Shown piece by piece: positions 32,901 to 44,240 of a stretch of 64,000 bases of DNA (position 1 is its first letter; every line of letters begins with the position of its first letter). The translations under genes and the position numbers were made by a program. The notes below the pieces were generated by a model that worked only from the letters and a program-made list of their open reading frames with translations, was not told the DNA's origin and searched no databases. The DNA lies in assembly GCF_029227915.1 (NCBI RefSeq), contig NC_079884.1, positions 22,940,001 through 23,004,000 of the forward strand, given 5' to 3'. The DNA is from Hydractinia symbiolongicarpus (taxonomy: Eukaryota > Cnidaria > Hydrozoa > Anthoathecata > Hydractiniidae).

Positions 32901-34060
32901 AAAGATAAACATTTCTTTATTACAATGACATCCAATAGTGAAAAAATGTCACTGGTGAAGTCTCTTGTAAATGGTTTTAGCTTGATTTTTCTATTCAAAG
33001 TACAAGCTATTTTAAATTAGGCTTAGACTTTATGTCAATGCTTATAACCCTTTTTTTTTCACTAATAAATTGGCTTGGTTTGACCTTTGGTGGTTGCATT
33101 GCCCTTTATTGCAAAAGATTTTGATCGGCCAACAGCCTGTGTAGGAAGCTGCAAGTCTTACAAAACTTAAATTGTGTGGAATTTAAGGGAATTACGTATT
33201 TTTATATTTTTTTTGTATTTGTATTTTTTTGCGCTAATGAAATAGAATCAAAAAAGCTCACGAGCAATAAACAAGCACTCATCTACTTTTTTTTTCCTGC
33301 ATCATATCATTATCTGTATTTGTGCAATTATTTTGTATATTTAGGTGTTGGAAGTTTCTTTTGGTTTGCACAGTATAATTCGTTTCTTCCTGATAAACTC
33401 AATTACACAATAGTTCCTATTGCTGTAAGTAGAAATAATCTGTACACTTTTTTGTATGAATTTTATCATATAAGACATGGTAAAGCTCTTCAGGTGTAAA
33501 ATTCCTGACTAAGTATTTTGTTTAGATTTGTACGATTGGTGCATATTTGGTGACCGTACTTTTTTTTAATGTGTACGACATGGGAATTGACACTCTCTTC
33601 TTGTGCTTCTGTAAGTACTGCATTCATATATTTCATAGGCGCATAGTTTTTCCCAAAAAGAAATTAACCAAAGTTAGATTCTCACGAAAGATGTTTAAAT
33701 TTAAATAGATTTATATTTATTGAAATTCTCAGTATTTTAGTTTGCTTATTTTCAGTTTTTATTAAGGTCTCTAGGGGGGTTTTAAAGATAAAAAACATAC
33801 TCTTAAAGCTCAAAATCTTGAAAATAGGACATATAATTCTTTAGCGTACAGGCTGGTGTAAAAACCTGTGTAGTTTTTATCAGTAGGACTAACTTACTAA
33901 ACAATACATGTTTTTTTATCTAGTGGAGGATTTAGAAAGACACGACGGTTCACCAGAAAAACCATATTTCATGACGCCAGCGTTGAGAAAGATCATGGAT
34001 AAACAAAATAAAGCCTACTCGAAAGAAGATATTAATATGGACAAAACTTCAACACCTTGA
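20985..34060 (+). CDS. SLC44A2-like: Choline transporter-like protein (SLC44/CTL family)
   Basis: Multi-pass plasma-membrane protein of the choline/ethanolamine transporter-like family. Exons: 20985-21060, 24127-24175, 24252-24325, 24409-24459, 24945-24966, 25045-25153, 25976-26080, 26165-26228, 27442-27550, 28292-28334, 28530-28570, 28653-28703, 28779-28840, 29209-29334, 29435-29534, 29660-29752, 30481-30778, 30849-30895, 31408-31502, 31613-31649, 31721-31790, 31864-31937, 32016-32086, 33345-33424, 33526-33610, 33924-34060. Phases close for 2169 nt, 722 aa, close to vertebrate CTL2 (about 706). Landmarks: [16 protein letters not shown] at the first membrane segment, [14 protein letters not shown], a Cys-containing extracellular loop to about residue 240, then many membrane segments with [57 protein letters not shown] and a PYFM tail. 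These fit the CTL2/4/5 branch; the exact orthologue is not resolved. A splice acceptor lies 18 bases before the ATG, so the 5' UTR is spliced or trans-spliced. Intron 1 is loaded with retroelements. Confidence 0.96.
21372..21494 (+). mobile_element. LINE 3'-end relic in SLC44 intron 1
   Basis: GAGAAATTTGAGTTTGGATC, TAACAGTCTGGGTCAGGTTG and GACATTAAGCCAAGAAA follow the terminal stretch of the LINE family seen at 23935-23990. Confidence 0.75.
22070..22978. mobile_element. Inverted-repeat DNA transposon, non-autonomous, copy 2, nested in a LINE
   Basis: Begins CAGTAGTGTGAAAAGGTTTG and ends with the inverted form CAAACCTTTTCACAGTACTG after a GTTAA. It is flanked by TA at 22068-22069 and 22979-22980. 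Removing the element and one TA restores a continuous reverse-transcriptase frame in the host LINE, which proves the boundaries. It shares about 300 bases, reversed, with copy 1 at 14751-16463. No transposase frame is present. Confidence 0.93.
22440..22675. repeat. Four-unit tandem array inside transposon copy 2
   Basis: Units of about 52-60 bp read AGATCGCATTTTAAAAG, TTTATAAGCGAAAAGCGGCG, ATAGAAATG plus a T-run. This is the reverse complement of the nine-unit array at 15081-15560. Confidence 0.93.
26468..26512. repeat. Perfect 17-bp stem hairpin in SLC44 intron 8
   Basis: ATTTAAAATATAAAATA is followed by an 11-base loop and its exact reverse complement. The composition is all A and T in the stem, so it may be chance or a relic of a small inverted-repeat element. 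Confidence 0.7.
29961..30309. mobile_element. Small inverted-repeat element (MITE-like) in SLC44 intron 16
   Basis: The ends are exact inverted repeats, CAGGCCTATCAATAAG and CTTATTGATAGGCCTG. Subterminal parts also pair (CGCTCCCCCAA against TTGGGGGAGC). About 350 bp long, no coding capacity, no clear target duplication seen. Confidence 0.75.
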
Positions 34061-35951
34061 AATCTCTGTATCAAACAGAGTGTATTTTTGTTATAAAAGG
34101 GGTTACAATTTATATTTGAGTAGTATGATTTAAGCTATATTTACTTTGCTTACATTTTCAAAAGAAAGCTCAAGGTTGTATCAATCTTTTCCAGTGTCGA
34201 GATAAGTTACTAAGCAAAAAATTCACCAATGTCATCGCAGTGTGCGCTGCTTATCTGACATTACAGGAAAATGTTTGTTTCAGTTCATAATATTTATCAT
34301 TGTTTATACTGCAATGTTTATATACATTTTTTGTTCACACTCGGTTGTTTTTCACATAGCGTTTTAATAGCAGGCTTGCTTACCAGCTGAAAAACTTAGA
34401 CTGAAGTTTTTGGTTATTTGGTCCAGTTGGCCTAGTCTATTATTTCTTTTTTTGTGTGACGCCTTTCCGAATGTATTTTTATAACTTCTATGGCCATATT
34501 TAATGGTGCATATTTTTTTAAAATAATTTGAATAATCTTCACTTTTGTATACGTGTTTTGTATGCAAAAGTGTTGTCTTAAGAACTGTCAACGAGTCTTA
34601 CCTTATCAAGGTTGATTCAAAGTTGATGTAGTTATGATAGTTTAAAAATATTTAAATGCTGGAGAAATTCACATGCTTTTTTTCTTTTCTTTTCATGCAT
34701 TTGCAAATAAACGCCATCAAGGTGGAGGCTGTTTTTATGATGTTTCACGTCAGGTCAAATTGCATTTGAGAGTTAATTAGCCGGTTCTTTTTTATTTATA
34801 CCTTTCAAGCATGTGCACTGATTAAAAACTGCTTTTCACCTTAAAGCGAGGTGATTATATGAACTGGTTTTAAACTTCACTTGGTTGATTCAATCAAAGT
34901 TAAAAACTTTACACCTGAAGTAAGTTTTACTTCACTTAAAGTGATGTCAGGCTCAAATTGAGGAAATCAAACAGGCTCTCATGTAAGAGGCCATTAAGTG
35001 CAAAAAGTGCCCTGAAAATTTATAAACTTTCAAATTAATGAGCTAAGTGTTAGAAGTGGAACATATCCAATTGCTCCAAGACTGGCTTTATATTAAATGC
35101 AGTGTTTGTTAGTACTTTTTATGTAAAAAAAACTTACTTGTGAGAAAAATCAATGTGGATTTTTATCCCCCGATGCCTATTTCTATTGTAATTTGAACTC
35201 AACTTAACAGTTCCTATTTATTCTTTTAACTGAAAAGTACAAAAATTTCGTACGTCAATGACATCAAAAACGTTCTTGACGATTGTATGCGAAAAACGCC
35301 TTAAAAAATCGACATTGAGCAATAAGAGTCTTCAACATCTGGTATTTTCACACCCAATGCAATGCTCCATGCAAATTCGACCAGAAATAAAATGCTGACT
35401 CAAAAATCGCTAGACCTCCAAGGGCTGTGCATGCAGCTTACAATTCTAACAAAAAACAACATACATCTACTTAGCTCACAAAATTATTTTGGAAAAAAAA
35501 AACTTTCAATATGTGATAACAGAAGTATATTGAAATTATAGTTGGCTAAAGTTTATTCTCAGAATGTATCTCAATTTTCAGATTGCTAGATTTTTAGTTT
35601 ATATGACACTTAATGTTTATACAGTAAACTTGTGGAAGTATTATGTTAGATGAAAAGTGCTTATTAAGATTTAGTTTTGGTTTTTACCGTTTTGTTTAAC
35701 CTATGTTCTTGGTGTTTATGTGTGACTAGTTTGTCATGTTTAGATTTAGCAATAGTTTCTGTATAGAATTGTTTTGAGTATTTTTTAGCAAAGACTTGTA
35801 TGGAGTTAGTTTTATTTCTGTTTCTCTTATTATAACTGTATATTATATATATTACTCGAGACAAGGAAAGAGTAATTATTATAGTATTATTATATATTTA
35901 ATTAAAATTCATACTCTGGATTGATATACTGCAATCTTTCTTATATTTCAG
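34061..35951. other. Intergenic region between SLC44 and the uncharacterised gene
   Basis: Presumed SLC44 3' UTR followed by AT-rich DNA. Open frames here are short and lack splice context. No repeats of known families or RNA genes were recognised. Confidence 0.5.
34706..34711 (+). terminator. Candidate poly(A) signal of the SLC44 gene
   Basis: AATAAA about 645 bases after the SLC44 stop codon. It is plausible but not unique in this AT-rich stretch. Confidence 0.35.
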
Positions 35952-35980
35952 GATTAGAACAGGAAAACAAACATTTGTGG

Positions 35981-38900
35981 ATGGTAAGTTAGACTTTGAA
36001 ATAGGGCTTAACCCTATTTAGCAGAGAACATTCTAACATCAAATTACTTTTTTATTTCTTTGTTATTTAAAATACTGAAAATGTTTGTCTTTCAATACCT
36101 TTTTGTTCAGCAAGAATTTTTTTTAGTAAGAATTTTGTGAAATCCCATTTTGGAAATTGCTATCGACAACGGTGTTTCTAAATGTGATCTCATAAAAAAG
36201 TATTGTTATATTCGCATTCTGCATTAAACCTTAATATTAAGCAGAAAATTTACCTATAAACCAACCATTTATCAAACTAATTCACGTACAAACCATCTTC
36301 TTAGCCTAAAATGATCAGCGCTAAAACACTTGTTGTCAGAAAAATGATGACATCAGAGCAAGATTGGTGATGTCATACTCTTTATCCCCATCAATTATGT
36401 TTTTTTGTGTTGCACGATCAACCTACCGCGTTTCCTGGAATTTTGACAAAAAATTGATGATTTTAAGAAAAATGTTTGCAATTTCAAATATTTAAATCTT
36501 TTTACAAACGTCATGGAAAGGATTTTCTCAAGTGGTCGTTAAATGTTAAAACTTTTTTGCTAAAGGTTTTTTAAACGTATTTACTTTACATTATTGAGCA
36601 TCATTTTTGATTAATTTTTCATGGCTTCCCATAATCAATAAATAAGATGTTGTAGCCTTAAGATTCAAGAGTTAAGTTCTTAGGGACCGATATGTTACCC
36701 TTAATGGAAGCGTCCAGAGAAAAAAATGATTTTAATTTTCTTTTTCTTTTTTTAATGAATCTAAGTTTTTCTTTTAGTCCTAAATTTTCTCAAAAAGTTA
36801 AAATGTATAGCATTCAAATTTTATCAATGTTTTTCATGCGCATGTGCTTAAAAATGAAGTTTGCATTGTGTAGCCACCTACTGGAACATTTTCTTTGAAT
36901 AATATGTTTGTTCTAAACCAATCAAAATGGTTGAAAATACTTTCCCACATGATAGAAGTTTGTTTACCAAATGACCAAAATGATGAAAAACTACTTTAAG
37001 TGCAATATGCTTTAGACCAAATTTACTGGATGACCATAACGTATATTTTAAATAAATAATCTGGTTGTCACACAAATATTTCTAGATTGCATTGCATGAA
37101 TCTCAAATTGATTGTATCCTCAAATGATTTTACATTTAAATTCGTATTATTTTAGATGATTTTCCCCCTTCTTTCCTTTAAGATATTTGGTACTCAACAA
37201 GTCCAATGAGAAATTGAATTAAATTTTCAATTGGCAACAAATTTGTATAACGAATTAATATTTTAGGATATTTTTAGTTCCAAATAATCCCAAGAAATTC
37301 TTGCGATTATAGAAAATTGAAAAAAGAAATTGCAATTTGTTTTTCGTGCTGAATCAAAAAGGTACATTGAGAAAAAAGTTAAAATATGTTTTAATATCAA
37401 TAGAAAAATCCAATGCCTCTTTTAGGTGACGAATTAGTTTTTGGTTTTCTTTTTATAAGTATTCATTGTTTATGAAAGTCTAATTTTTGTTTCATTCAGA
37501 AGAATACTGAAGTCAGTAAATCTGATAACATTGTTTTTTCTTGCTTACTATGTCCTTTATTTTGGACAGGATAGTGATTCAGATTGGGACAGTCTATCTG
37601 GTGATGGTCCTTCACTAAAATCATGTACTGATGCTCAAAAGTCTTCTATCAAAGACTCAACTATTAATGGATTACCTGAAAAAGCCAATTATCATTTCCA
37701 GAATCAAAGTTTTCAAAAGGCACAAACAAAAACTTGCAAAATTAGTGCTAAAACTGCAACAGGTATGTGTTCATAATTTTAACAAGGGATTTTTTTAGAT
37801 ATATCTTTTATTAAAAGAAATACTTGATGTGTTTGAATACTAGTGATATACTTAACACCTAGCTTTTAATTCCTTGATAATAGGATGGCATATTGAGTAA
37901 CATAAAAACCAGATTAGATTTAGCAGATTCTTGGATTGCAGTTGTCTTTACTTGCGTTTTTTTTTTTTAAATGTTTCACCAAAATGTTGACTACTGCTTT
38001 TACCTACTAGTTTCACAAAACTCCAATTAACACAATTATAAAGAGTGTAGGTGGTGGTGCTTTTGTGGAAAAAGATTTCCAATTGCGTATCTTTTGGTAT
38101 ATGTAATATCAGTGCGAGTCTGTTGTTTTTTGTTTACATGAGTACAATTTTCAAAAAATAGGGATTTTTTGTGTAAAACTCAGTTGTCATTGGCCTGAGC
38201 GTATATTGAAAACCTTGACAATTGCATTTTCATAATGAACAATTTTATATACGCTTGTCAGGACAATTTACGTTTTAGTCATGGATAGGTTAGGGAAAAA
38301 TAAAATTAACATTGACTAGCTACTCTAAGTTTGCGACAATAACTATAAAAATAATGCATGCAAGTAAACAGATGGTTTGTGCGAACTTAAGCTTACCTCC
38401 CCCCAAAAATGATTTCATAGGAAAGACCTATGAAAGGTGTCAAGTTTGAAATACCTTTATTAGCTTTATTTAAACCGATCTATTTCAAGATGTCATGCAA
38501 ATATCCTTACAATCTCTTTCATTTGAATTTTTAAAATTTGCTCATAAGTAATCTCGTTTTCATGCTATTTGGAATTGTGTGTATTTTGCGGAACCAAAAG
38601 AGTATGGAATTAGTTTTTTTTTTGCATTGTTTTATTTTAAGTAAGCGAGAAGAAGTTGATTAGAAACGACATACTTTGTTAATAAAATTTGGAATATAAA
38701 GTTTATACAGGTTAAATTCAGAAAAAAGGGCACAAAAATTCGCATTCTGCAGTTTTCCGTGAAGTATCTTGAATTTTTATAATGATTGAAGAAACTTTGT
38801 TTTATTTCTACAAATAATAGTTTTCGTAGTTACATCACAGTTATTGGATATGTACAAAATAAAAAGCACCATTTATTAGTTTGTATACTGTATCCTGAAA

Positions 38901-41900
38901 AGTCTAATTAGTCCTGAAATCGAAATACTGAAAAATTAGGAAATATATAATATATATTATATATAATATATAACTTAAAAATTCCGAATTTTTGTATCAC
39001 ATTTGGTTTAACAATCCTGTATTAGGGAAGGAAAGTTGTTTTACATTTAATGGTAGAATATACACAATTTTTATTTACTCTTAAAAAAAGTACAATTTTT
39101 TTGCAAAGTGGTTTGGCAAGATATGAAAATCAAAATAAGAAGACCTCGGGGCTGAAGATTTCCGTCATTAGGCTGAAAGAATTTAAAATTTGAAGTAGAC
39201 CTTGAAAAAACGGAGAATTATGAGATAAACGGATAATTATGGGGTAAACAAATCACTGAGTATCCCAATTCTCAATTATTATTGTAACTAAGCTGCAATA
39301 TTAAAATACAACTCAATAAATAAAAAATAAAAATAAAATTTTACATAGCTATACGAAGTATTCTAAAATAACTGTTAAAACTTTAACTGGATATTTTTAA
39401 AAGTGATCAGGAACATTTTGGAATTTTCAGAATACAAATCCTTGTTATGTATAAACTTGATGATTCGAATATACTAACTTCTAAACGAGCTCAATTTGAA
39501 TGATGAAGTAGTTCATTGTTTATTAATTCAGCAATAAATACATATTAGCATTTGAATATTTCAGTATTTAGGCCTTCAAAATTTACTCTCTTGTTTAAGA
39601 TTTTTTTGAAAATGCTGATGGTGCATTGTTTGACAACAGCTGATCTGAAAAAGAAAGTACGTTTTAAAAAATGAGAAACAAGAACACAATTTTACCATAA
39701 ACTGCATTAAAACCAGGTTGCTTAATTATTGTCTTTTTAACCTCTTTGCCTGTTTGATTTGAAAAAGGAATTTATTAAAAAGATACAAATCAATGTCATA
39801 TGATTCACAAGGTATATTATATAGGTATAAATATATGTATGTAAATTTAATCAAACTGGTTTTTGCGGATTTGATAAATCGATGGTTTTTTTCGTGAGAT
39901 TTTTAAAAATCAAGCCTGTTCAAAGAAATCTTAAAAAAATATTTTGTGATGGGCTGAATCTTTTTTGGGTGAACTTGGGTGAGTTCAAAAAAGAGTTTCA
40001 AACAAATTAAGGAGAACTGATAATTAGCCAGTAACAGAATAGTTAGCCGTTTTTAATGGCGTCGTAGCTTAGTGGTTATAACTCCCGCACTTTGTGCGGG
40101 AGAACGGGGTTCGATTCCCCTTGGCGGCAATTCAATATGGGCGAGGCGAGGCGAGAAAATTAGGAAGTTGGCACAATGCGTGAGTTGTTGAATGTTGCAG
40201 GGAGTTGTCTGGTAGAACGCGATGACTAATTGGGTATGCTTAGCTCAAAATGACACACAGCAGGACAAAGGTTTTTTGTTACTGGTTCTTTAAGAAAAAA
40301 GGCATTCTAATCAAAGCACTATTTTGTGTAGTTAGCTCGATAGCTAGTAAGTAATTATTTCACGACTATGTTAAAAGAGGTAAATATGTCAGCACTAATT
40401 AAAAGGAGATCCAAGTCAGCACCAAAAATTGAACTAGCTAGCTAGCACACCTTTCTCTTTAAAATAATTCTTACCTAATAAAATACACGAATTTAAAAAA
40501 ATTGTGCTTAGCTCCCCAGCTACATCAATAAAGCTACTGCAATAATGAATATACATATATATCTATATATCTCTATATCAAACCAGAGACCAGCAAGGGC
40601 GACTAACAAAATGTAAGCACTTTTAGTCATGGCCGTACACGGAATGTTCTGGGCACACGAAGAGTACACAATCTCTGTTCAGAATGGTCATTAAATTGAT
40701 AGAGATTAAAATGAAGCATCAATGGTTTTCAAAAAATGGAAATTTTTCGAGGTTTTAGCCTGGACACAAACTTAGCAGCGTCCGGGCTCTGTACTGTGTC
40801 ACTATCTTTTAAAGGCGATTTTAAAGATTAATAAAGTTTTTTTACGGGTTAAGATGTATATTTCAGCATTTTTAATGGATATTTTTATGTATATTTCTTC
40901 TGCGACACATGTGGGACAATGATGTGTGGTGATTAAAAGAGATTGTCCAAATCACCCAGTTTTTTAAATATATTTATGTTGTAGGGGAGCGTTCGAAATA
41001 TGGAGGATTTAAGTCAACTCACTCACAGGATATAACTGGCATAAACCGAAATCTTTGTAGTAACCAAGAACATAATACCTTGGACAATCTTCCTTACTTA
41101 CAGTTTGAAGGTAAAATCTGTTTTGTGATGCCTGACAGCAACATTGAAGAATTGACTAGGAAATAAATCTAGTTGCCACTGGAGTGACTTGAATCACAAT
41201 CTTCATAATCACAATATTGAAAGTAAAATGATTTTGCATACATGTTTTGTCAAGCAGGGCGTCTACTTCCTGAACACTCACTGTCAAGAAAGTCAGCAAT
41301 TTCAGCAAAATATTTCTGATATATCGGAATTTTACGAGTCAGAATCATTTTCGTTTTTCAAAACACTGGAAAACATTAAAATTCAGATCTATTCTTAAAG
41401 AAATAGCATTGATTTTTACACCCTGTTTTGTTCACACGCCTGTAAATGAATTTTTCATTTTCAGGTTAATCGAAGGTTCCACCTAACATTAAATTTTGTT
41501 CCAAAATTGTTTGAAAAGGTGGGGAATTTCAGGGATAAAAATTGCAGGGAAAATGTCTGGAAATTAAGGAGTCAATATGGGGTTAGCCATGCTGAGCTGA
41601 GTCTTAATAACTCCATGGTAGCAACGCAATTAAAATACCCAGTTAATTTAAGTTGTATTTTACTTACTTTTCGTGCAATAGTAACATAAATCTATGTGCT
41701 TATAATTAAAATCTGCATTGTCAGTTCTACAGCTTTTTTGTGTAGAATGTTTTTGCCGAACTAATATTAAAGGACAAAAGAAAATTCCGAAAAATTTGTA
41801 ATAATTCGAACTCTCCCAGCGCATAACCATTATCTTTTTTTTCTTAGATACAGAGAAAGTAAGAAATCACCTTCGCAATAAAAAAACTCCAAACAAAATT

Positions 41901-44240
41901 AAGACGATGTATGTTGCAGAACAAGATGGTAGCTCCTGTAGTGAGCACGAGGGTTTGACAGATGGAAGAAGCCTTGATAACAATATGGCGTATGATAACC
42001 CTGAACATGTCACAATCAAGCCAAAAAAACAGAGAGATGCTATCCCAAAAAGCGAATTCAACGTTCAGGACAAGTAAAAGCTTCCTTGGTTATTCACATT
42101 TGCAAAGTTGCAACTTTGCAAAAACAGTTTCTGTCCTACTTCGAATAAGAGACATGTGAAAGGAAAAGTTCCTCTTCTAGTACAAAATTTCTGAAAGTTT
42201 TACTGCTGGAGTAGACCCAAGATTTCATTTCTATACGAAATAATTACTAAGTAACAAGCTTTAAATTACAGTGCTTTATTGGCGCTGTTTACACTCGGTC
42301 AGTTTTACAGTAGGTACCTGAACTATACGTTTTTTGTAGAAGGTAACCGAAGTATAAGTTTTTGCAGTATGTTCACGAAGTATACTTTTTTGCAGCACGT
42401 ACTCCTGCGCGTTTGTTAGAAAAAAGATGCTACCCAAGTAGTTAAAATGTTGAAAGGTTCTCTTATAAGATTTTGTATGACACTAAATTATGTGGTTGTG
42501 GATGAAAAACATCTCAACACCGGTTGAGAAACACTACGCTACCTGAAGTAGTCTAAAAGTTATTTTATTGCGTAGTACCAAATATCACCTCATGCATTGG
42601 GAATTTAGAAAAAGAAGGAAGTACAAATTAAGCATGGCATCTAAAAGTTAAGTTTAAAAATAAGCGCTACGGCGCAGGTTCCAATAATTATGGTTTTTGT
42701 CTCTTTACTTTTAGATCAGCCAGAGATAACTATGCGGAACTTCTTATGGAGCGTAATTTTACAAACTTTGTTGACCCTGTTGAAAAATCCGATATGCAAA
42801 ATGGACCGTTTGCGCAGAATTTATTGAACTTCAAAGAAGAACGGTATTATTTGTTATAATTAGTATTTTACCATTACTAGGAGCTGATTTGTTGATTCTT
42901 TTTTTCGTTATGAAGATGTCTGTGTTAGTAAATGGTTGTAATGCGAGACGTGAAAAGTTACGACGGAACGAGAAACGTGTACCCACAGCCACTGTCCCAT
43001 GTTGATTTTCGTTTAATCTTTGCAAGGCGTATGTCTCACCTTATCTTTTTTTACAATTTCTTCCTATATAAAGTCCCATACTTTGCATGGAAAGATAGGG
43101 GAAATTTTCTCGTTTTTATCCCGTCCTGTCTTTCGTCCCGCAACACCTTCATGTAAACAGCCTCCAAGTGTTAGTGGTGGCTATAAGAATTGCGATATAA
43201 GTGGATCAGAAAATTTTGCGAATAAAAACTAAAATTAAAAAAACTGTCCCTGAAATTTTGCGTTTGAGCGTACCTAGTATGTTAATAGATGTTAATATTT
43301 TACCTTCAGATATTATTACGAAAAGACTTATCACAACTGCTATTCAATCCTGATTAACAATACAGCTCTTACACCCAAATGGGCTGATAGGTGAGTAGCT
43401 GAGTAAAACTTGTTGTAAATAGGTCAAGTAAAAAACATTATGAAGTAAATCCATGCTCCATTTTTGCCTTAAAATTGAAAATAACTTTCTAGTACTTTTG
43501 TTCTTGTGATTACGTGGGTGGGTTCTCCCTGCCCCTTGCTTCAGTATCGACCGCCCTGTTACTTCTTTTAGTCTAAAACTGTTCCTAAAAGAAAAAATGA
43601 ATGTAACAATGCCTCTAATTTGCAAACTTAAGATCAGCATGTTGTCGGGCATGCGCACCTTTTGTTTTATATACAGCCACATGTCGAAATGATTCACAAT
43701 CCTAGTAGAAGATCTCGTAGAAAAAATTCACCTACAATTTTTCATTGTTGAATTCAATAATTCCTTCTGAAATTATTTAGTTCGGTTATCATAGCAGTTG
43801 CATAGGCCGCGAAAGATCCATTGAGCGTCCAGGCTATATTTATTTACACTTACCTGGTTTACTTTTACTTTAGGTTTGAACCGCACCTCCGTCGTGTTTG
43901 GCAAGAACTTTTTGGTGTATTGCATATAATCTTGGATATCTTTCTCATCTTTATCTTGGAGCTTGCAAGATTTTGTTGCGCGACACTGCGGAAGATCATC
44001 GTTGGATTTATAACCATATTAGGTGACTCTTTCTGGAAACCCTTCCTTTCTTCGCTATTCAATTCACTGCTACAACCGTTTTTTGTACTTCTGTGGAACG
44101 TCTTGGACGGAGTGCGAACATTTATTCAACCTGCTATTCGTATGTTATCGCAAGTTTTTGAACAGCTAGCTATTTTGTTGCGCGCGTTTAGACTGTGTGA
44201 ATATAAGGCTGGGAAGGAGACAGTGACCAAAAATATTTAA
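35981..44240 (+). CDS. Uncharacterised protein with hydrophobic C-terminal third
   Basis: Not recognised. Exons: 35981-35983 (ATG as the last codon of an exon starting at 35952), 37570-37762, 40985-41110, 41848-42073, 42715-42843, 43310-43390, 43874-44240. All junctions are GT-AG and phases close to 374 aa. The first exon is the weakest part; the protein may start elsewhere upstream. Residues 2-250 are polar and acidic, opening DSDSDWDSLSGDG, with a tyrosine motif MAYDNPEH at 154-161 and a Tyr-rich stretch RYYYEKTYHN near 225. From about residue 266 to 350 the chain is almost continuously hydrophobic (starting FGVLHIILDIFLIFILELA), enough for two or three membrane passes or a re-entrant hairpin, ending in a short charged tail. 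It is probably a membrane protein with a long cytosolic N-terminus; function unknown. A poly(A) signal AATAAA lies only 8 bases past the stop, with another at 44357. Confidence 0.75.
40058..40129 (+). tRNA. tRNA-like sequence with A and B boxes (degenerate, probable SINE head)
   Basis: 72 bases fold as a cloverleaf: acceptor stem GGCGTCG/TGGCGGC with one mismatch and two G-T pairs, anticodon stem CCCGC/GCGGG, T-arm CGGGG TTCGATT CCCCT. The Pol III boxes TAGCTTAGTGG and GGTTCGATTCC are intact. Against a working tRNA: the D-stem pairs poorly, position 33 is C instead of T, and one T-stem pair is broken. By position the anticodon would be TTT. It lies in an intron of the uncharacterised gene and is most likely a tRNA pseudogene or the head of a tRNA-derived SINE. 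Confidence 0.5.

Noticed and set aside
38942-38974. ATATATAATATATATTATAT palindrome
   Set aside because: Low-complexity AT DNA; self-complementarity is expected by chance.
40058-40129. Functional lysine tRNA
   Set aside because: C at position 33, a weak D-stem and a broken T-stem pair argue against a working tRNA; kept only as tRNA-like.
43344-43697. 117-codon minus-strand frame
   Set aside because: It lies across an exon and intron of the plus-strand uncharacterised gene, whose phases close; the minus frame has no recognisable motif.
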